Positions 43,462-52,581 of a stretch of 64,000 nucleotides of DNA are shown piece after piece. Under the pieces are notes generated by a model, which made no database searches, was not told the DNA's origin, and saw only the letters and a list, made by a program, of their open reading frames with translations. This DNA is from Microbispora triticiradicis (GTDB lineage: Bacteria > Actinomycetota > Actinomycetes > Streptosporangiales > Streptosporangiaceae). The stretch lies in contig QFZU02000046.1 in assembly GCA_003260025.2 (NCBI GenBank), positions 1-64,000 on the forward strand. The letters are read 5' to 3'. Numbering within the stretch: the first letter of the stretch is position 1; every line of letters begins with the position of its first letter. The position numbers and the translations under genes were made by a program.

Positions 43462-44280
43462 GTGGCGAGGCGAGCGCGACCATCGGCTTCCGACGTCCCC
43501 GCGGTGAACGGCGCCGCTCCTGAGCTGAACCCCGAAGAGGAGCGGCTGCTCGGCATCGTGTGGCGGGCCGACGGTCCCGTGGGCGCCCGGCTCGCGGGCC
43601 GCCAGCTGCGCGAGAGCGGGCTGGAGATCAGCGAGGCGACCGTCTCACGGATCTTCAAGCGCCTGGACGACTTCGGCCTCACCATGCCGTCGGGGCGCAA
43701 GGGCCGCACGCTGACCGAGCACGGGCGGCGCTGCGCCGAGGCGATGTCCGCGCGGCAGCGCCACGAGGAGGAGTTCACCCGGGCCTTCGACATCCGCACG
43801 GTGGAGCAGCTTCTCGACCTGCTGCACGCCAGGCGGGGCGTCGAGCGGGAGATCGCCGGCCGGGCGGCGGCCAAGGCGACCGACGACGACGTCGCGGGGC
43901 TCGAGGAGATCCTGCGCCGTCACGAGATGAGCCTGGACGACGACGAACACGCCCGCCAGATCGGCATGAACTTCCACCGGACGATCGCCCGCATCGCGGG
44001 CAGCGACCTGCTGGGGGCGCTGGCGGGCGCGGTGCTCAACGAGTCGCTCCTCCCGCTGGAGAAGGTGCTCGACGTGATCACCGGAGGTCACGGCACCGTG
44101 AGCCAGTCGGTGCCCGAGCACGCGGAGATCGTCTCCGCGATCCGCCGCCGGGATCCGGCGGCGGCGGCGGAGGCGATGGCCCGTCACCTCACCCGCCTGA
44201 TCGACGAGGTCACCGACTTCTCCCGCAGCGACCAGGTCCGGATCTTCGACCGGTTGCTGATGTTCACCCGTCAGTCGTGA
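43462..44280 (+). CDS. FCD-domain transcriptional regulator (atypical N-terminal winged helix)
   Basis: A 272-residue regulator. The N-terminal winged helix (LNPEEERLLGIVWRADGPVG, SEATVSRIFKRLDDFGLTMPSGRKGRTLTEHG) is not classical GntR; it is followed by a helical FCD ligand domain (LLDLLHARRGVEREIAGRAA ... MNFHRTIARIAGSDLL ... HAEIVSAIRRRDPAAAAEAM). GTG 43462 has GGGAGG 8 nt upstream. It is paralogous to the protein at 48076-48858. The two flank the hydantoinase/amidohydrolase genes and probably regulate them. Confidence 0.82.
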   Translation: MARRARPSASDVPAVNGAAPELNPEEERLLGIVWRADGPVGARLAGRQLRESGLEISEATVSRIFKRLDDFGLTMPSGRKGRTLTEHGRRCAEAMSARQRHEEEFTRAFDIRTVEQLLDLLHARRGVEREIAGRAAAKATDDDVAGLEEILRRHEMSLDDDEHARQIGMNFHRTIARIAGSDLLGALAGAVLNESLLPLEKVLDVITGGHGTVSQSVPEHAEIVSAIRRRDPAAAAEAMARHLTRLIDEVTDFSRSDQVRIFDRLLMFTRQS

Positions 44281-44956
44281 CGGTGGCGGCCGCCCGCGGG
44301 CGCCGCCTGATGTGGTCGACGACCTCCTCGATGGGCAGCACATCGGCGTAGCGGGCGTTGATGTCGAAGAGGGCGGCCTCGTGCGCCGAGGCGGAGCGGT
44401 CCCCCACGGCCTCGGCCGGGACGATGGCGCGGAAGCCGTGGTCGAGGGCGCTCTCGCAGGTGGAGCGGATGCATCCGCTGGTGCTGCAGCCGACGACGAC
44501 GACCGTGTCGATTCGCTGGGCGACGAGGATGCTCGGCAGGTTGGTGTTGAAGAACGCGCTGGCCCGCGGCTTCTCGATGAGCGCCTCGTGCGGGCGGCGG
44601 TCCAGCTCGGGCACCAGCCGGACGCGCTCGGACCCCCGGACCATGCGCTCCAGGTGCGGGGTCTTGAGCCGGCTCGCGAGGGGAAGGTCGGAGTAGGTCT
44701 CGTCGTAGGCCATGGTGGTGAACACCACCGGAACGTCGTCACGCTCGCGCACGACATCCAGAAGCCGCCGGATGCTGTCCAGCACACCGCCGAGGTCGGT
44801 ACCGATCATCTCGTCCTGGCTCGTCCAGGCTCCGGCCATGTCGATGACCAGGAGGGCCACGCGCTCCCCCCATCCGACGCGTCCGGCGAACCCCGCCGCG
44901 AGGTACTGGTCGAGCAGGTCCCGGTTGCCGAGGCCATGGGTCTGCGCAGGGGTCAT
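44264..44956 (-). CDS. Isochorismatase-fold cysteine hydrolase (N-carbamoylsarcosine amidase-like)
   Basis: A 230-residue cysteine hydrolase. The Asp-Lys-Cys triad is D39 (LLVIDMAGAW), K129 (ALIEKPRASAFF) and C162 (VVGCSTSGCIRST). This motif set is that of N-carbamoylsarcosine and related N-carbamoyl amidases. It is divergent from a hydantoinase, which makes N-carbamoyl compounds, so it may remove the carbamoyl group. ATG 44956 is preceded by AAAGGTGA. Its 3' end overlaps the FCD gene by 17 nt. Confidence 0.85.
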   Translation of the reverse strand: MTPAQTHGLGNRDLLDQYLAAGFAGRVGWGERVALLVIDMAGAWTSQDEMIGTDLGGVLDSIRRLLDVVRERDDVPVVFTTMAYDETYSDLPLASRLKTPHLERMVRGSERVRLVPELDRRPHEALIEKPRASAFFNTNLPSILVAQRIDTVVVVGCSTSGCIRSTCESALDHGFRAIVPAEAVGDRSASAHEAALFDINARYADVLPIEEVVDHIRRRPRAAATVTTDG

Positions 44957-45017
44957 GTCGGCGTCACCTTTCATCACCTGGACGGAGATTTACGATCGTC
45001 ATAATACAAGCAACTTC

Positions 45018-45046
45018 CTCAAATTTGATAGAGCTAGACATTTGAG
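45018..45046. promoter_or_regulatory. A/T-rich divergent promoter with CTCAAAT / ATTTGAG arms
   Basis: CTCAAAT (45018-45024) and ATTTGAG (45040-45046) are perfect inverted arms with a 15-nt spacer, in a strikingly A/T-rich gap between the cysteine hydrolase and hydantoinase. TCAAATTTGA (45019-45028) is a small palindrome inside. Related TCAAATATGA occurs at 48923-48932 and ATTTGAG at 61580-61586. It is a likely operator for one or both FCD regulators. Confidence 0.6.
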
Positions 45047-45102
45047 AGAGTGCTGAGATAGACATCGATCTGTATTGATGTATCACTGTCGGGAGATGTC
45101 TG

Positions 45103-46518
45103 GTGCGTGATGACTTCGACCTCGTTGTGAGTGGCGCTCTCGTCGTGGGCGAACACGACATCGAGACGGCCGACCTCGGCGTCAGCGGCGAGAGGATCGC
45201 GGCGCTCGCCGCGCCCGGCACCCTGCGAGGGACGCGGATCATCGAGGCCTCTCCGGGCGCGGTCCTGGTGCCCGGGGGGATCGACACCCACACCCACATC
45301 GCCTGGCCGATCGCGGATGGCGTCCGCAGCCTCGACGACTTCGGCTCGGCGACCCGGGCGGCGGCCGTCAGCGGCACCACCACGGTGATCGACTTCGTGC
45401 CGGCGTCCGGCGGGTCGCTCGTGGCCGCGGCCCGCGAGCGCATGGCCGAGGCGGCGCCGTCGGTGATCGACTACACCTTCCACCCGGTGATCGCCCGCAT
45501 CACCCCGGAGCGGCTGCGCGAGATCCCCGCCCTGGTGGCCGAGGGCCTGGCCTCCTTCAAGATCTACACGACGTACGACGACCGGCTCGACGACGGGGAG
45601 ATCAGGGCGGTGATGACCGCCGTGGCGGAGGCGGGCGGGCTCGCCGGTTTCCACGCGGAGAACCACGCCATCCTCGAACACGCCAGGTCCGCGGTGCTGG
45701 CCGACTCCGTCGCGGCCATCGACCGCTTCCCCCGCAGCCGGCCCGGCAGCGCGGAGAGCGCCGCGATCGGCCTGGTGACGCACTTCGCCCGGGAACTCGG
45801 CGCGCCGGTGTACGTCTACCACGTCTCCGGCGGCGAGGCGTTGTCCGCCATCGAGGCGGCCGGCGAGACGGGCGTTCTGGTGCAGGCGGAGACCTGCACC
45901 CACTACCTGGTGCTGGACGACTCCGTGTACCGGCGTCCCGACGGGTGGAAGTATGTGATCACGCCGCCCGTCAGGGACGCCGCCGCACAGGACCGCCTCT
46001 GGCACGCGCTGCGCAGCGGAGTCCTGGGCAGCGTGGCCTCCGACCACTGCGCCTACGGCCTGGAGCACAAGTTGCCGGGTGCCGCCGACTTCACCGCGCT
46101 GCCGCCGGGAGCCCCCGGCCTGGACGCGCGGGTCCCCCTGCTGTGGGACCACGCGGTCACCCGTGGCCGGCTCGGCCTGCGGGGGTTCGTCGAGGTGTCG
46201 GCCACCGGCCCGGCCCGGACGTTCGGGATGTATCCCCGCAAGGGGGTGATCCGGGTGGGCGCGGACGCCGACCTGGTGTTGTGGAACCCCGGACGGGAGT
46301 GGACCTGGCCGGCTTTCGAGGCGGGCTGGGGCAGCGACTACGAGCCGTACGAGGGCATGACCGGTGCGGGCCTGCCGGAGCTCACGATCTCCCGCGGCCG
46401 GGTGGTGGCCCGCGACGGCCGGTTCACGGGCTCGGACGGCGCCGGCCGCTTCGTCCCGCAGCGGATCGACGTCCGGCAGTGGCCCCGGATCGCTCCGGCG
46501 CCTCGCGAAAGGGCGTAG
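45103..46518 (+). CDS. Dihydropyrimidinase / hydantoinase family amidohydrolase
   Basis: A 471-residue cyclic amidohydrolase. Metal ligands H63 and H65 (GGIDTHTHI), carboxylated Lys K153 (FKIYTTY, with Tyr158), His in FHAENH and VYVYHVSG, and Asp in GSVASDHCAY are all present. It hydrolyses cyclic ureides (hydantoins or dihydropyrimidines) to N-carbamoyl acids. GTG 45103 has GGGAG 7 nt upstream. It is divergent from the N-carbamoyl amidase-like gene. The exact ring substrate is unknown. Confidence 0.9.
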   Translation: MRDDFDLVVSGALVVGEHDIETADLGVSGERIAALAAPGTLRGTRIIEASPGAVLVPGGIDTHTHIAWPIADGVRSLDDFGSATRAAAVSGTTTVIDFVPASGGSLVAAARERMAEAAPSVIDYTFHPVIARITPERLREIPALVAEGLASFKIYTTYDDRLDDGEIRAVMTAVAEAGGLAGFHAENHAILEHARSAVLADSVAAIDRFPRSRPGSAESAAIGLVTHFARELGAPVYVYHVSGGEALSAIEAAGETGVLVQAETCTHYLVLDDSVYRRPDGWKYVITPPVRDAAAQDRLWHALRSGVLGSVASDHCAYGLEHKLPGAADFTALPPGAPGLDARVPLLWDHAVTRGRLGLRGFVEVSATGPARTFGMYPRKGVIRVGADADLVLWNPGREWTWPAFEAGWGSDYEPYEGMTGAGLPELTISRGRVVARDGRFTGSDGAGRFVPQRIDVRQWPRIAPAPRERA

Positions 46519-46544
46519 GCGAGCGGAGCGCGGTGCGGCTCGCC
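46518..46544. terminator. Hairpin between convergent genes
   Basis: GGCGAGC and GCTCGCC form a 7-bp stem with a 13-nt loop at the hydantoinase stop, 65 nt from the stop of the opposing amidohydrolase. Confidence 0.45.
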
Positions 46545-46609
46545 GCCCATCGACGCGGTCGTGCTCCGACGCCGCCGCCGGAGACTCCTCCGGCCTGCGG
46601 ACAGGGCGG

Positions 46610-48040
46610 TCAGCGGAACGGGCGGAGGGAGGACGGCGCGACCTCTTCGAGGGTGCGGCCGAGCCGGTCGTGGTCCGGCACCCGGGCCCAGGAGCGCTCA
46701 CCGGCCCGCTGCAGGCGCTCGGTCATCCCCTCCTCGTCCACGGTGAGCAGGGCGCCGTCCCGCATCACCCACGCGCCGTCGATCATCACCGACGCCAGAT
46801 CCTCGCGGGTCGCGTAGTAGACGAGGTTCCTGATGGGATCGCGGACCGGTGACATGACGGGGGTGCCGAGCCGCCACAGCAGCAGGTCGGCCTTGGCTCC
46901 CGGCGCGATCCGGCCCAGGTCGTCGCGGCCCAGCAGTCGGGCCGCGTCGACCGTCGCGGCGTCGAGCAGATGGGTGGCGAGCCAGGAGTCGGCGCGCCGG
47001 TCGGCCACCTTGCCCAGGATCGCCGACCAGCGGATCGACTCGATCATGGACTGCGGCGTGGTGTCCGTCCCGAGCGTGATGTTGACGCCGGCTCTCCGGT
47101 AGGCGGGGAGGGATTCGACCATGATGCCGCGCCGGGCGAACGTCCAGGCGTTGTAGGAGATCGAGGCGCCGGAGTCCGCGATGCGCCGCAGGTCGTCCCC
47201 GGGCAGGTTCACCCACGAGGTGCCGGTGGTGAAGATCGCGTGACCCAGCACGACCCGGGGGCCGAGGAACCCGGCCGACTCCAGATACTCGATCGGCGTC
47301 ATGCCGTGCGCCGCCATGAGGTCCATCACCTCGAACATCGCCTGGGCGGCGTGGATCGTCAGCGGCACCTCCAGTTCGTCGGACAGCCGCCGCGACTCCT
47401 TCAGCAGGTCCGGCGTGCAGGTGTTGGCCTGCCACGGGGACAGGAAGCCCCGCACGCGCCCGGAGCCGCGGCCGCGCAGGTCCTCGATCAGCCCCACGGC
47501 CCGTTCCAGGCCGGCGAACCCGCCGTCCTCGTCCCACTCGTACGCGACGCGGTTCCCGTCGGGGGTGAACCAGCGGCCCGACCTGTACCCGTCCGCGATG
47601 TAGGCGCGCAGACCGGCTCGTTCGCAGGCCTCGGCCACCCGCCGGCCCCGCAGCCCCTGGTGCATCACCGTCGTGGTGCCCGTACGGATGAGCTCGGACA
47701 TCGAGACCTCGATGCAGGTGTCGACGCCCTCCTCGTCGATGGAGTTCTCCTGCATCGGCAGGGTCTCGAGCAGGCCGGTGGAGAAGAACTGCCGTTTCCC
47801 GACGTCCTCCTGGAAGGACTTGTCCAGCGGGGCGGTCTCCAGGTGGGCGTGGGTGTTGATGAACCCCGGCGTGACCAGTGTGTCTCCGGCGTCCACCCGC
47901 TCGTCGGCCGGTCCCCGGTAGTCGCGGCCGGTGAAGACGACGCGGTCGCCGTCCACGACGACGGTGCCGTTCTCCAGCAGCCGGTGCTCCCCCTCCTGGA
48001 AGGCCACCACGTAGCGGGCGTCTAGGCGCAGGATCGGCAT
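46610..48040 (-). CDS. TrzA/AtzA-like amidohydrolase (deaminase or chlorohydrolase family)
   Basis: A 476-residue metal-dependent hydrolase. The ligand pair H64/H66 is in PGFINTHAHLE, a later His is in PLTIHAAQAMFE and VVLGHAIF, and the Asp is in NITLGTDTTPQSM. This is the ATZ/TRZ/SsnA group that deaminates or dehalogenates N-heterocycles. GGAG is 6 nt before ATG 48040. It lies downstream of the second FCD regulator (36 bp) and is probably co-transcribed with it. The substrate is unknown. Confidence 0.87.
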   Translation of the reverse strand: MPILRLDARYVVAFQEGEHRLLENGTVVVDGDRVVFTGRDYRGPADERVDAGDTLVTPGFINTHAHLETAPLDKSFQEDVGKRQFFSTGLLETLPMQENSIDEEGVDTCIEVSMSELIRTGTTTVMHQGLRGRRVAEACERAGLRAYIADGYRSGRWFTPDGNRVAYEWDEDGGFAGLERAVGLIEDLRGRGSGRVRGFLSPWQANTCTPDLLKESRRLSDELEVPLTIHAAQAMFEVMDLMAAHGMTPIEYLESAGFLGPRVVLGHAIFTTGTSWVNLPGDDLRRIADSGASISYNAWTFARRGIMVESLPAYRRAGVNITLGTDTTPQSMIESIRWSAILGKVADRRADSWLATHLLDAATVDAARLLGRDDLGRIAPGAKADLLLWRLGTPVMSPVRDPIRNLVYYATREDLASVMIDGAWVMRDGALLTVDEEGMTERLQRAGERSWARVPDHDRLGRTLEEVAPSSLRPFR

Positions 48041-48075
48041 CCGCCTCTCCCCTTTCTTCCTCGTGCTTTTCCGGG

Positions 48076-48858
48076 TCAGAGCGTGAGCTCGATCAGACGT
48101 TTGACGACCTCGGCGCCACGGTCCGTCGCGGCGCGTTCGGCCTCCTCGATCAGCCGGTCGACGTGGGCGAGCATCGTCTGCTCCGCCTCGTCGGGGTCGC
48201 GCGCGCGGATGGCCGCCAGGACGTCGACGTGCTCGGGCGCGGACTGGGCGAGGGTCCCGTGGCCGCCGGTGATGACGTCCAGCACCAGTTCCAGGGGCTC
48301 GAGCGACTCGTCGAGCACGACGTCGCCGATCGCCTGGAGCAGGCGGTTGCGGGAGATGCGGAAGATCTCCCGGTGGAAGCGCATGCCGCACAGCCGGGCG
48401 TCGCCGCCGGCGTCGAGCGCCTCGCGGTGCCCGTCGACCAGTGCTTCGAGCCGTTCGATGTCGTCCGGGGTGGCCCGTGTCGCGGCCCACCGGGCGGCCT
48501 CCCGCTCGACTCCGCGCCGGGCGTACAGCAGGTCGAGCAGCTGGCGCGCGTTCTGGATGTCCAGCGCCTGGTGCAGCCCTTTGGCCTGTCGCCGGGTACG
48601 CCGGGTGACCTGGGCGACGCGGCGGCCCGCGTCCGTGACCGTGCGGCCCTTGCGTCCCGAGGAGACGGTCAGTCCCAGGTCGTCCAGCCGGGCCAGCAGC
48701 CGGGACGTACTCGCCTCGCTGAGCGCGATGCCGCAGTCGCCCAGGCGGCGCGTCGCGATGCGCGCACCGACGGGGTCGGCCGACTCGGCGACGATGTCGA
48801 GCAGCAGCAGCTCCTGATGGGACAGGTGGGAGGAGATCGGGTCGGGGACGTCGCTCAC
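48076..48858 (-). CDS. FCD-domain transcriptional regulator, paralog of 43462-44280
   Basis: A 260-residue regulator with the same layout: winged helix (LSHQELLLLDIVAESADPVG ... SEASTSRLLARLDDLGLTVSSGRKGRTVTDAG) and FCD domain (LLDLLYARRGVEREAARWAA ... MRFHREIFRISRNRLLQAIG ... HVDVLAAIRARDPDEAEQTM). The ITGGHGT segment is shared exactly with its paralog. It precedes the TrzA-like gene. TCAAATATGA at 48923-48932, upstream of its start, is a likely autoregulatory site. Confidence 0.85.
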   Translation of the reverse strand: MSDVPDPISSHLSHQELLLLDIVAESADPVGARIATRRLGDCGIALSEASTSRLLARLDDLGLTVSSGRKGRTVTDAGRRVAQVTRRTRRQAKGLHQALDIQNARQLLDLLYARRGVEREAARWAATRATPDDIERLEALVDGHREALDAGGDARLCGMRFHREIFRISRNRLLQAIGDVVLDESLEPLELVLDVITGGHGTLAQSAPEHVDVLAAIRARDPDEAEQTMLAHVDRLIEEAERAATDRGAEVVKRLIELTL

Positions 48859-48922
48859 TGGTCAGGGATCCATTCGAACGGGCTCGGCTCGGAAGGCGTC
48901 GATCACGAAAAAGGTATGTTCA

Positions 48923-48932
48923 TCAAATATGA
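48923..48932. promoter_or_regulatory. TCAAATATGA element upstream of FCD regulator
   Basis: A 10-bp element 65 nt before the FCD start, close in sequence to TCAAATTTGA at 45019-45028. It sits in a short A/T-rich pocket with likely promoter sequences. Confidence 0.45.
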
Positions 48933-48972
48933 CAGAAGAAACTCGATTACGTCGAACTGTGAATGACATTAC

Positions 48973-50184
48973 TCATCCGGCCCGGCGGGTGCGCCGCAGC
49001 AGCAGCACGGCGGCGAGGACCAGCGCGAGCAGCAGGAACGCGGCGGACGACAGCAGTCCCACGGCGGCCGGCTCCAGGCGGCCGTCCAGTGCCCCGGCGA
49101 GGAAGTAACCTCCGGAGCCACCGGCGACCGCGGCCGACCCGAAATAGGAGAACGCCTCCGCCCGGCGGCGCAGGCCCATCTGCCCCTCGATCTCGGTCGC
49201 CATCAGGCCGTTGAGCGGCACCATGAACAGCCCCGCGGCGAACAACCCCGCGGCGTACCCGAGGGAGCCGCCGGCGAGCCCGGGCGGCACGGCCAGGGCG
49301 GCGGAGGCGAGCAGCATGGCCAGTGTGGTGAGCAGGGCCCGGTTGCGGCCCAGTGGCCAGGCGCTGACCACGATCCCCCCGAGGCAGGCCCCGGCGGGCA
49401 GCGCCGCGGTGAACCACCCGGAGGCGCCGGAGCCGAGGCCGTACTGTGCCATGCGCTGCGGGACGTTGGCCATGAGCAGCCCGTACGCCAGGCCGATCCA
49501 CAGCACCAGGGCCGAGACGAGCTGGGTGTCGCGCGGCGGGAGGAGGGTGTCGGGGCGCCGGGGCGCCGGAGGCAGCGGCGGCACCGCCCGCATGAGCCAG
49601 GCGCCCAGCAGCGACAGGGCCGCCATCCCGGCGAGCGCGGCGACGGTCCCGCCCGTCACCACGAGCAGGCTGACCATGACCGGGCCGACCACCGAGCACA
49701 GCTCGACGAGCAGGGACTCGGCGAAGTGGGCGCGGCGGAGCTGGACGGCGGGAACCGTCACCACGAGCAGGGCCCGCATGCCGCCCCACATCCCCGCCGT
49801 CGCCAGCCCGAGGACGACGGACAGGACGTACAGCGCCCAGACCGGCGCCCGCACCTCGGCGGCCACGACCAGGCCCAGCGTGACCAGCCCCGAGAGGGCC
49901 ACCGTCACCCTCATCGCGCGGCGCAGTTCCAGCCGGTCGAGCAGCCGGCCGAAGAACGGGCCGGGCGGCCCGGAGCAGAGGTTGAGCACTCCGGCCAGCA
50001 GCGCGCCCTCCGCCAGCGAGCCGGTCACCCGCTCGCCCACGAGCATCAGCACCAGCCCCGCCATGGACGTCGGCAGCCGGGCCAGCAGGGAGCCGAGGAT
50101 CCAGAGCCGCCAGGGACGGTGTGCCACCAGCCCGAGGGGCCCCGGAAGGGTCTCCGGTGACGACGGAGGATTGTCTGTTCGCAT
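48973..50184 (-). CDS. MFS transporter
   Basis: A 403-residue major facilitator with about 12 hydrophobic helices and a central loop near 205-220 (PPLPPAPRRPDTLLPP). The loop after helix 2 reads GRLLDRLELRRAMR, the MFS motif A region. The substrate is unknown. It is divergent from a two-module AsnC regulator 110 bp away, which may control it. There is a second, distantly similar MFS gene at 51319. Confidence 0.83.
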   Translation of the reverse strand: MRTDNPPSSPETLPGPLGLVAHRPWRLWILGSLLARLPTSMAGLVLMLVGERVTGSLAEGALLAGVLNLCSGPPGPFFGRLLDRLELRRAMRVTVALSGLVTLGLVVAAEVRAPVWALYVLSVVLGLATAGMWGGMRALLVVTVPAVQLRRAHFAESLLVELCSVVGPVMVSLLVVTGGTVAALAGMAALSLLGAWLMRAVPPLPPAPRRPDTLLPPRDTQLVSALVLWIGLAYGLLMANVPQRMAQYGLGSGASGWFTAALPAGACLGGIVVSAWPLGRNRALLTTLAMLLASAALAVPPGLAGGSLGYAAGLFAAGLFMVPLNGLMATEIEGQMGLRRRAEAFSYFGSAAVAGGSGGYFLAGALDGRLEPAAVGLLSSAAFLLLALVLAAVLLLRRTRRAG

Positions 50185-50293
50185 TGTTCATCGTTTCCGC
50201 GGAGTTGATCGTGGATATTTGCCGTTCGACTCCCGTACGCACGCGTTCATGGCTGTGCCACACTGTCCGGGGCGGGAGGGCCGTCGCGGGCGG

Positions 50294-51271
50294 GTGACGG
50301 GAACGGGAAGCGGATCCTTGACGCAGCGATACGAACTTGACGCGCAGGACCAGGCGATCGTCGGCCTGCTGCGGGAGGACGGCAGGGCCCCGCTGGCCCG
50401 GATCGGAGAGCAGGTCGGACTGTCCGCCGACGCGGTCCGCGCCCGCATGGCGCGGCTGTCCGGTGACGGCGTCCTGCGCGTGATCGGGCTGGTGGACCCC
50501 GCCGTCCTCGGGTACGACGTTCTCGGCATCGTCGGCCTGCGCTACCGCGGCCCGGTCGATCGGCTGCGCGGCGCGCTCAACGCCATTCCTCAGGTCACCT
50601 TCGCCGCCCAGACGATCGGCGCGTACGACGTCATGTGCGAGGTCGCCGCCCGCGACGACGCCGATCTCGCCGACGTCGTGCAGCGGATCGCCGGCACGGT
50701 CGAAGGCGTGGGGGACCACGAGGTCTGGCGCCAGCTCGACGTGGCCAAGTGGGAGAGCCAGGGCAGGCCGCGGCGGTCCGGGCCGCCCGCGCCGCGGCGG
50801 CTGGAGCTCGACGACCTCGACGTGGCGCTGCTGCGCCTGCTCGTCGACAATCCGAGGGCCAGCTTCCGGGAGATGGAGGACGAGCTCGGCGTCCCCTACT
50901 GGGTGGTGCGCAAGCGGGCGCAGACACTGTTCCGGGACGGCACGATCCAGGCGACGGCGATGGTGGACCGGGTGTCCACCGATCCCGTCATCATGATGGC
51001 CTCCGTCGGGATCACCCTGGGCGGCTCCTCGGATGCCGCCCTGGACGCCGCCCTGGACGCCCTGGTCGCGCTGCCCGAGCTGCCGATCGTCACGCTGACG
51101 GCGGGCCGGTTCCACGTCGTGGCCGAGGCGGCCTGCGGCTCGGCGAGGGACCTGGCCGCGCTGATGCGCCGCATCGTCGCCCTGGACGGCGTGCGCGACC
51201 TGACCGTGCTGCCCTACGCGCGCGTCCTGGTGCTGCCCCGCCCGTGGCGGTTCGGGACCGCCGCCGGCTGA
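50294..51271 (+). CDS. AsnC/Lrp-type regulator with two HTH-ligand modules
   Basis: About 325 residues forming two tandem Lrp-like modules: HTH 1 (YELDAQDQAIVGLLREDGRA ... IGEQVGLSADAVRARMARL) with an RAM domain, then HTH 2 (LELDDLDVALLRLLVDNPRA ... MEDELGVPYWVVRKRAQTL) with a second ligand domain. The doubled layout is common in actinomycetes. Three starts are possible: ATG 50249, GTG 50294, TTG 50318; 50294 is a compromise. It is flanked by two MFS genes transcribed away from or toward it, likely targets. Confidence 0.8.
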   Translation: MTGTGSGSLTQRYELDAQDQAIVGLLREDGRAPLARIGEQVGLSADAVRARMARLSGDGVLRVIGLVDPAVLGYDVLGIVGLRYRGPVDRLRGALNAIPQVTFAAQTIGAYDVMCEVAARDDADLADVVQRIAGTVEGVGDHEVWRQLDVAKWESQGRPRRSGPPAPRRLELDDLDVALLRLLVDNPRASFREMEDELGVPYWVVRKRAQTLFRDGTIQATAMVDRVSTDPVIMMASVGITLGGSSDAALDAALDALVALPELPIVTLTAGRFHVVAEAACGSARDLAALMRRIVALDGVRDLTVLPYARVLVLPRPWRFGTAAG

Positions 51272-51318
51272 CGCGTCCGCCCGGCACCGACCGGCGAAGG
51301 CCCCGCTCATCCGGCCTG

Positions 51319-52575
51319 TCACCGGGCCCGCACCGGGGACGCGGCCGGGGTGAGCGCCAGGACGCCGGCGAGCATCGCGGCGGAGACGCAGGCGCCCGCC
51401 AGGAACACGCCGCCGGGCCCGGACACGTCGAGCAGCGCTCCGAACACCACCGGCAGGACCAGCATGCCCACTCCGTTGAGATAGTTCGTCGCGGCCAGCC
51501 GCAGGCCGGTGCCGCCGGCGGAACTCCCCGCGGTCGCCAGCAGGTTGGTGGCCCCGATGCCGGTGGCCCCGGCCAGCCCGTGCAGCACGGCGCCCGCCGC
51601 GACCCCGGCGAAGCCGTTCCCGGCCAGCCCCACCGCGGCGAGCCCGGCCACCGCGCACACGCCGGACACCGTCACCGCGCCGCGCAGCCCGATGCGGGAG
51701 ACCACCCGCCCGAAGAAGGGACCGGCGGCCACCGAGGTCAGGTCGCGGCACAGCAGCAGCGTCAGCACCAGCCCGGGCAGCCGTTCGGCGGGCACGTCGA
51801 GCGCGATCGGGTAGAAGGAGTTGCCGAGCAGGACCACGGTGTTCAGGTTGAGGTTGATCAACGACGACGCCTGCAGGGCGGGCTCGCGGCGCAGCATGCG
51901 CAACGACGCCGCGTAGCCGCCGCGGGCGCCGGCTGTGCCGGTCAGGACGGCGGGATCGTCCCGGTCGGCCCGGCCCCGCACCCGCCGCGCGAGCAGCGCG
52001 AAGGCCAGGGCCGACAGGACGACCAGCCAGAGCCCGGGCCCGGCGGCGCCCCGGGTGCCGAGGTGCGCCAGCAGGACGACCGACAGCGTCGCCGCCACCG
52101 CGGCCGACAGGCGCTGTGCCGCGCCGTTCAGGCCCTGGGTCCGGTACCGGTCGCCGGACCGGGCGACCACCGCCAGCGTGGTGGTCACGACGGAACCCCT
52201 GGCCAGGCCGTACCCGAGCAGCGGCAGCACCCAGATCCACGCCGAGGAGAACGACGTGGCGGCGGCGAGCCCGGCCGCGCAGCCCGCGAGGACGAGGCCG
52301 CCGGCGAACAGCACGCCGCCGCGCCCGTGCCGGTCGGCGCGCAGGGCCGCCGGCGGGGACATGACCACGCCGGCGCCCTGGGCGAGCGCGAGCAGCACGC
52401 CGATCACCAGCCCGGACCCGGCGCCGCTCGCCTCCAGGCCGACCGGCAGCAGGATCTGCACCAGCGACTCGGTGAGGAACAGCGCGACGACCATCGCCAC
52501 CGCGAGCGCGGTCCCGCTCGCCCCCGCCGGCTCACCCAGGGGAGGGTCGCGGCGGGGGCGCGAGAGCATGCCCAC
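51319..52575 (-). CDS. MFS transporter
   Basis: A 418-residue major facilitator with about 12 helices. Motif A-like sequences are RADRHGRGGVLF and GRVVSRIGLRG, and a basic cytoplasmic loop lies near 200 (RRVRGRADRDD). It follows the M20 amidohydrolase stop by 6 nt, so it is the last gene of the long leftward operon. It may import the amidohydrolase substrate or export its product. Confidence 0.83.
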   Translation of the reverse strand: MGMLSRPRRDPPLGEPAGASGTALAVAMVVALFLTESLVQILLPVGLEASGAGSGLVIGVLLALAQGAGVVMSPPAALRADRHGRGGVLFAGGLVLAGCAAGLAAATSFSSAWIWVLPLLGYGLARGSVVTTTLAVVARSGDRYRTQGLNGAAQRLSAAVAATLSVVLLAHLGTRGAAGPGLWLVVLSALAFALLARRVRGRADRDDPAVLTGTAGARGGYAASLRMLRREPALQASSLINLNLNTVVLLGNSFYPIALDVPAERLPGLVLTLLLCRDLTSVAAGPFFGRVVSRIGLRGAVTVSGVCAVAGLAAVGLAGNGFAGVAAGAVLHGLAGATGIGATNLLATAGSSAGGTGLRLAATNYLNGVGMLVLPVVFGALLDVSGPGGVFLAGACVSAAMLAGVLALTPAASPVRAR

Positions 52576-52581
52576 GGACGG

